Part shown: piece after piece, positions 61,520 to 64,000 of the stretch
Layout: every line of letters begins with the position of its first letter
Position numbering within the stretch: the stretch's first letter is position 1
Source of the DNA: Camarhynchus parvulus
Lineage: Eukaryota > Chordata > Aves > Passeriformes > Thraupidae
DNA: 64,000 nt
Direction of reading: 5' to 3'
Assembly: GCF_901933205.1 (NCBI RefSeq)
Contig: NC_044571.1
Location: 74,649,689 to 74,713,688 of the forward strand
Notes under the pieces: generated by a model
What the model was told of the DNA's origin: nothing
Databases searched by the model: none
The model's input: the letters and a program-made list of their open reading frames with translations, nothing else
Made by a program: the position numbers and the translations under genes

Positions 61520-64000
61520 CTAAAATAAGTTGCAAGGTCTTTGATATCTAAATGTTTTCCCAGGTAAAGGTTACATATGTCATTTAGAAATTTTAACTAT
61601 ACCAGGAATCTTTTTATTTAAAAATTCCCAGCAAAACAAAACAAAAACCGAAATACCAAAAAAACCTCCTTGATCTCCAATAAACCAACTCACAAAATAG
61701 AGATTTTGAATATATGGTAATATTTTGGTCATTAGAAATGGGAAGATACAGACTTGTGAAATCAAAGTCAAAGAGGTTTGTATATACATTAGAAACTCAC
61801 TAGCTTTGATGACCTTATTTAGATTTTCATTTTACATCCGCAGTAATATAAGAACAAGTAATTCTGGAGACAATTTATGTAGAGTAATGGGTTCACTGAT
61901 TCACCAGAGAATTATTCTAGTACTATGTCAGTGCAACATGGTAATGCAGAGACTCAATATTTACCTTTTAAGTGTAATCAGGCAGTTACATATCCAGATG
62001 AGATAAATGGCATTAAAAATTCTTGAGGATGTAAAAACCTGTTAAGTTTGGATCTGTAAATTTCTGTAGAGAAACACAGAAGGTAGATCATACATAAATA
62101 CCCATCTTTATCTTCTGCATTTACACCCAAACCCAGGGCTACATGATAACTTGCAATTGCAGGACTGTAAATCAGTTTTAAAAACTATGGCTATGGAAAA
62201 ATCGTGGATATTTTACTGCATTATTTTAATAAAATGTTGTCTGCTGAGTTGAATTTCTGATGTGATACCAGAAACAGTGCCCTAACATGGTGATGCTTAG
62301 AAACAAAATATGGGGGTTTTTAATCTCATTATTTTCCTGACGTTATAAGAAAATATGATACTATAGGAAAATTAGCTATACTCATAATCTGCCTAAAATT
62401 TCCCATTTTCTGGATGATACCGTGGAGACAAGATTAGGGGAGGGCAGAGGGAGGGGAGGATAATTTCAAAAAAAGAGTTTAGACTCTGTTCAAGTGTGTT
62501 CTTGAAATAAATTTTCCTTTGCCGTCTTCAGTGAGAACATTTCAAACCTGTAGACAATTTCATGAACAGCAGGCCCACTTATACAGGCAGAAGGTCTGGT
62601 GTTCACAAACAAAGATCAGAACTCCCTGGAATAACATAAACTTTTTATATTAATAAAACAGCAATGACAAATTGAAAACATGTAGTATTTCCTTATTAGT
62701 TCGTTAGCAATGAATTTGGATTATGAAAGGATATTTTGATAGGAATACAACTATATTTGCATTAAATAGAAGTTTGTTGAAGAAACATTTCTGATGGTTT
62801 ATAGTTTCATCAATATGTTAATAAAAAGTCAGCCAGGTGTGCTATTATTCTTTCTATTGCCTTGAAAGTTATGCTTTAGAAAACTTTACTCAAATCAACA
62901 TTTCCACTTGGTACTTGAAAAGCATATAAAATTAGAAGAGAAAGAAGAGACAGAAAACCCGTTGTATCCAGTTTACAAGAACGTCTTGCCATTGATTTAT
63001 GTCTCTGCCTTTTGAAAGTATAGTTTAAGATCTGTCCTTGAAAACATGGATCATATCACACTGCCAAGTATTTTCTAGATATTAAGAAATGTGTCTTTTG
63101 CCACTGCTATGAAATCAGCTTGCATTTCCTGAAACAACATATAGAAATATTCAGTATTAGTACAGTTTAGGACATGTAATCAGACTTGATGACTTCTATG
63201 ATTTTTACAAATTGTCTAACACAGTCACAAATGAGCTGCTGAATTCCAAATGAGAACCACTATTTCATCTTGAATTTCAACTCACAATTGACTTGCTTCT
63301 GGTAGAATTTCCTGGGACAATATTTAGATATATAAACATTTGGGTACATATGAAGAGACATAAATATATGTATAAATATATACATATACATACTTGGCAT
63401 GTTTTCAGATTTAGTAATTCTATCTGTGAAAATGAAAAGTACCTACCTCCTTCTAATCTGTAGCTGCTACAGATTTAGTATGGTAGTCCCCAGCTCTGTT
63501 GAGCAAAATAGTTACTACAAAAACAACTGAAAAAATTCTGACAGGTTAAGTTTTATGGGTAGCATTATAACTAGATTTTGTCTCTGAGAAAAATGTTTAA
63601 ATATTGAAATATCTCTCTTGTGAAAATTGCTAATCCTTTCACACTTGGGGTTTTTCTCTGATTGGGATAGCAAGTTTGACACTTTTTTGCAGAAGTTTAT
63701 TGGGATTTTTAAATTTTTTTTTTACATTATCATAAAGAAGAAAATTCAGAAAAATGGTTAAATCATGATGTTTGCAATTATGCTAAAATACTTGGATATT
63801 TGAAAGTTACAGCAGCTTGGGCTGAGACTAATAGGTGTCTCCAAGGCCCTACAATATCGTTCTGATAACATATGACTGTTCCCAGATAAGTTTTGTTGCA
63901 TAGTATCTGTTTTCAAGATATAACATATGATTTTCATCATCATCAATTTCAAATATGAAAAAGTGGTAATATGTAATGGGAAATGTAATCCATTCACAGA
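61520..64000. other. AT-rich unique sequence with TA tract and a small palindrome
   Basis: A TATA/TACA-rich tract lies at about 63357-63397. A near-perfect inverted repeat (CTAATCTGTAG / CTACAGATTTAG, 3-nt loop, one bulge) lies at 63453-63478. Nothing else is recognised to the end of the window. Confidence 0.4.

Noticed and set aside
1..64000. Bacterial or phage features (operons, CRISPR, IS elements, Shine-Dalgarno starts)
   Set aside because: Composition, CR1 LINEs and the LTR identify vertebrate nuclear DNA, and no repeat-spacer arrays or dense coding are present.

Overview
The window is vertebrate nuclear DNA, most probably avian and likely a songbird or other neoavian. The evidence is repeat content: several CR1 (chicken repeat 1) LINE fragments with bird-type 3' ends, and a solo LTR of a type widely dispersed in bird genomes. 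The DNA is AT-rich and CpG-poor, and no CpG island, tRNA, rRNA or recognisable protein-coding gene was found. Bacterial features (operons, Shine-Dalgarno sites, CRISPR, IS elements) are absent and not expected. It reads as a gene desert or part of one or more long introns.

Layout. Positions 1-5234 hold unique AT-rich sequence, a GC-richer island near 1205-1870 with two polyadenylation-type signals, simple repeats at 2513-2672, and at 2632-3503 a minus-strand set of splice-flanked reading frames with frameshifts that looks like a decaying or unrecognised multi-exon gene. A probable minus-strand LTR lies at 5235-5596. Minus-strand CR1 fragments lie at 7791-8408, 9027-9715 and 17403-18225, with a 40-bp tandem duplication at 13843-13922 and G/T-rich tracts (G-quadruplex candidates) at 15282-15440 and 16961-17065. 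A much older plus-strand CR1 relic sits at 25860-26640. A 562-bp solo LTR with an exact 5-bp target duplication is at 37607-38168. A perfect 32-bp inverted repeat with a 6-nt loop is at 44674-44743. A CR1 reverse-transcriptase fragment lacking its catalytic core is at 53215-53600, and another CR1 3' end is at 57016-57660. Much of the remainder is featureless to reading by eye.

Genes do not act together here in any visible way. All seven of the younger retroelement copies lie on the minus strand. That would fit a plus-strand host transcription unit, since introns tend to retain antisense insertions, but the numbers are small. Points most worth following up are the minus-strand putative pseudogene at 2632-3503, the perfect hairpin at 44.7 kb, the patch of near identity shared by the CR1 copies at 8.2 and 57.4 kb, and two symmetric-phase candidate exons at 45862-45969 (+) and 61310-61519 (-).
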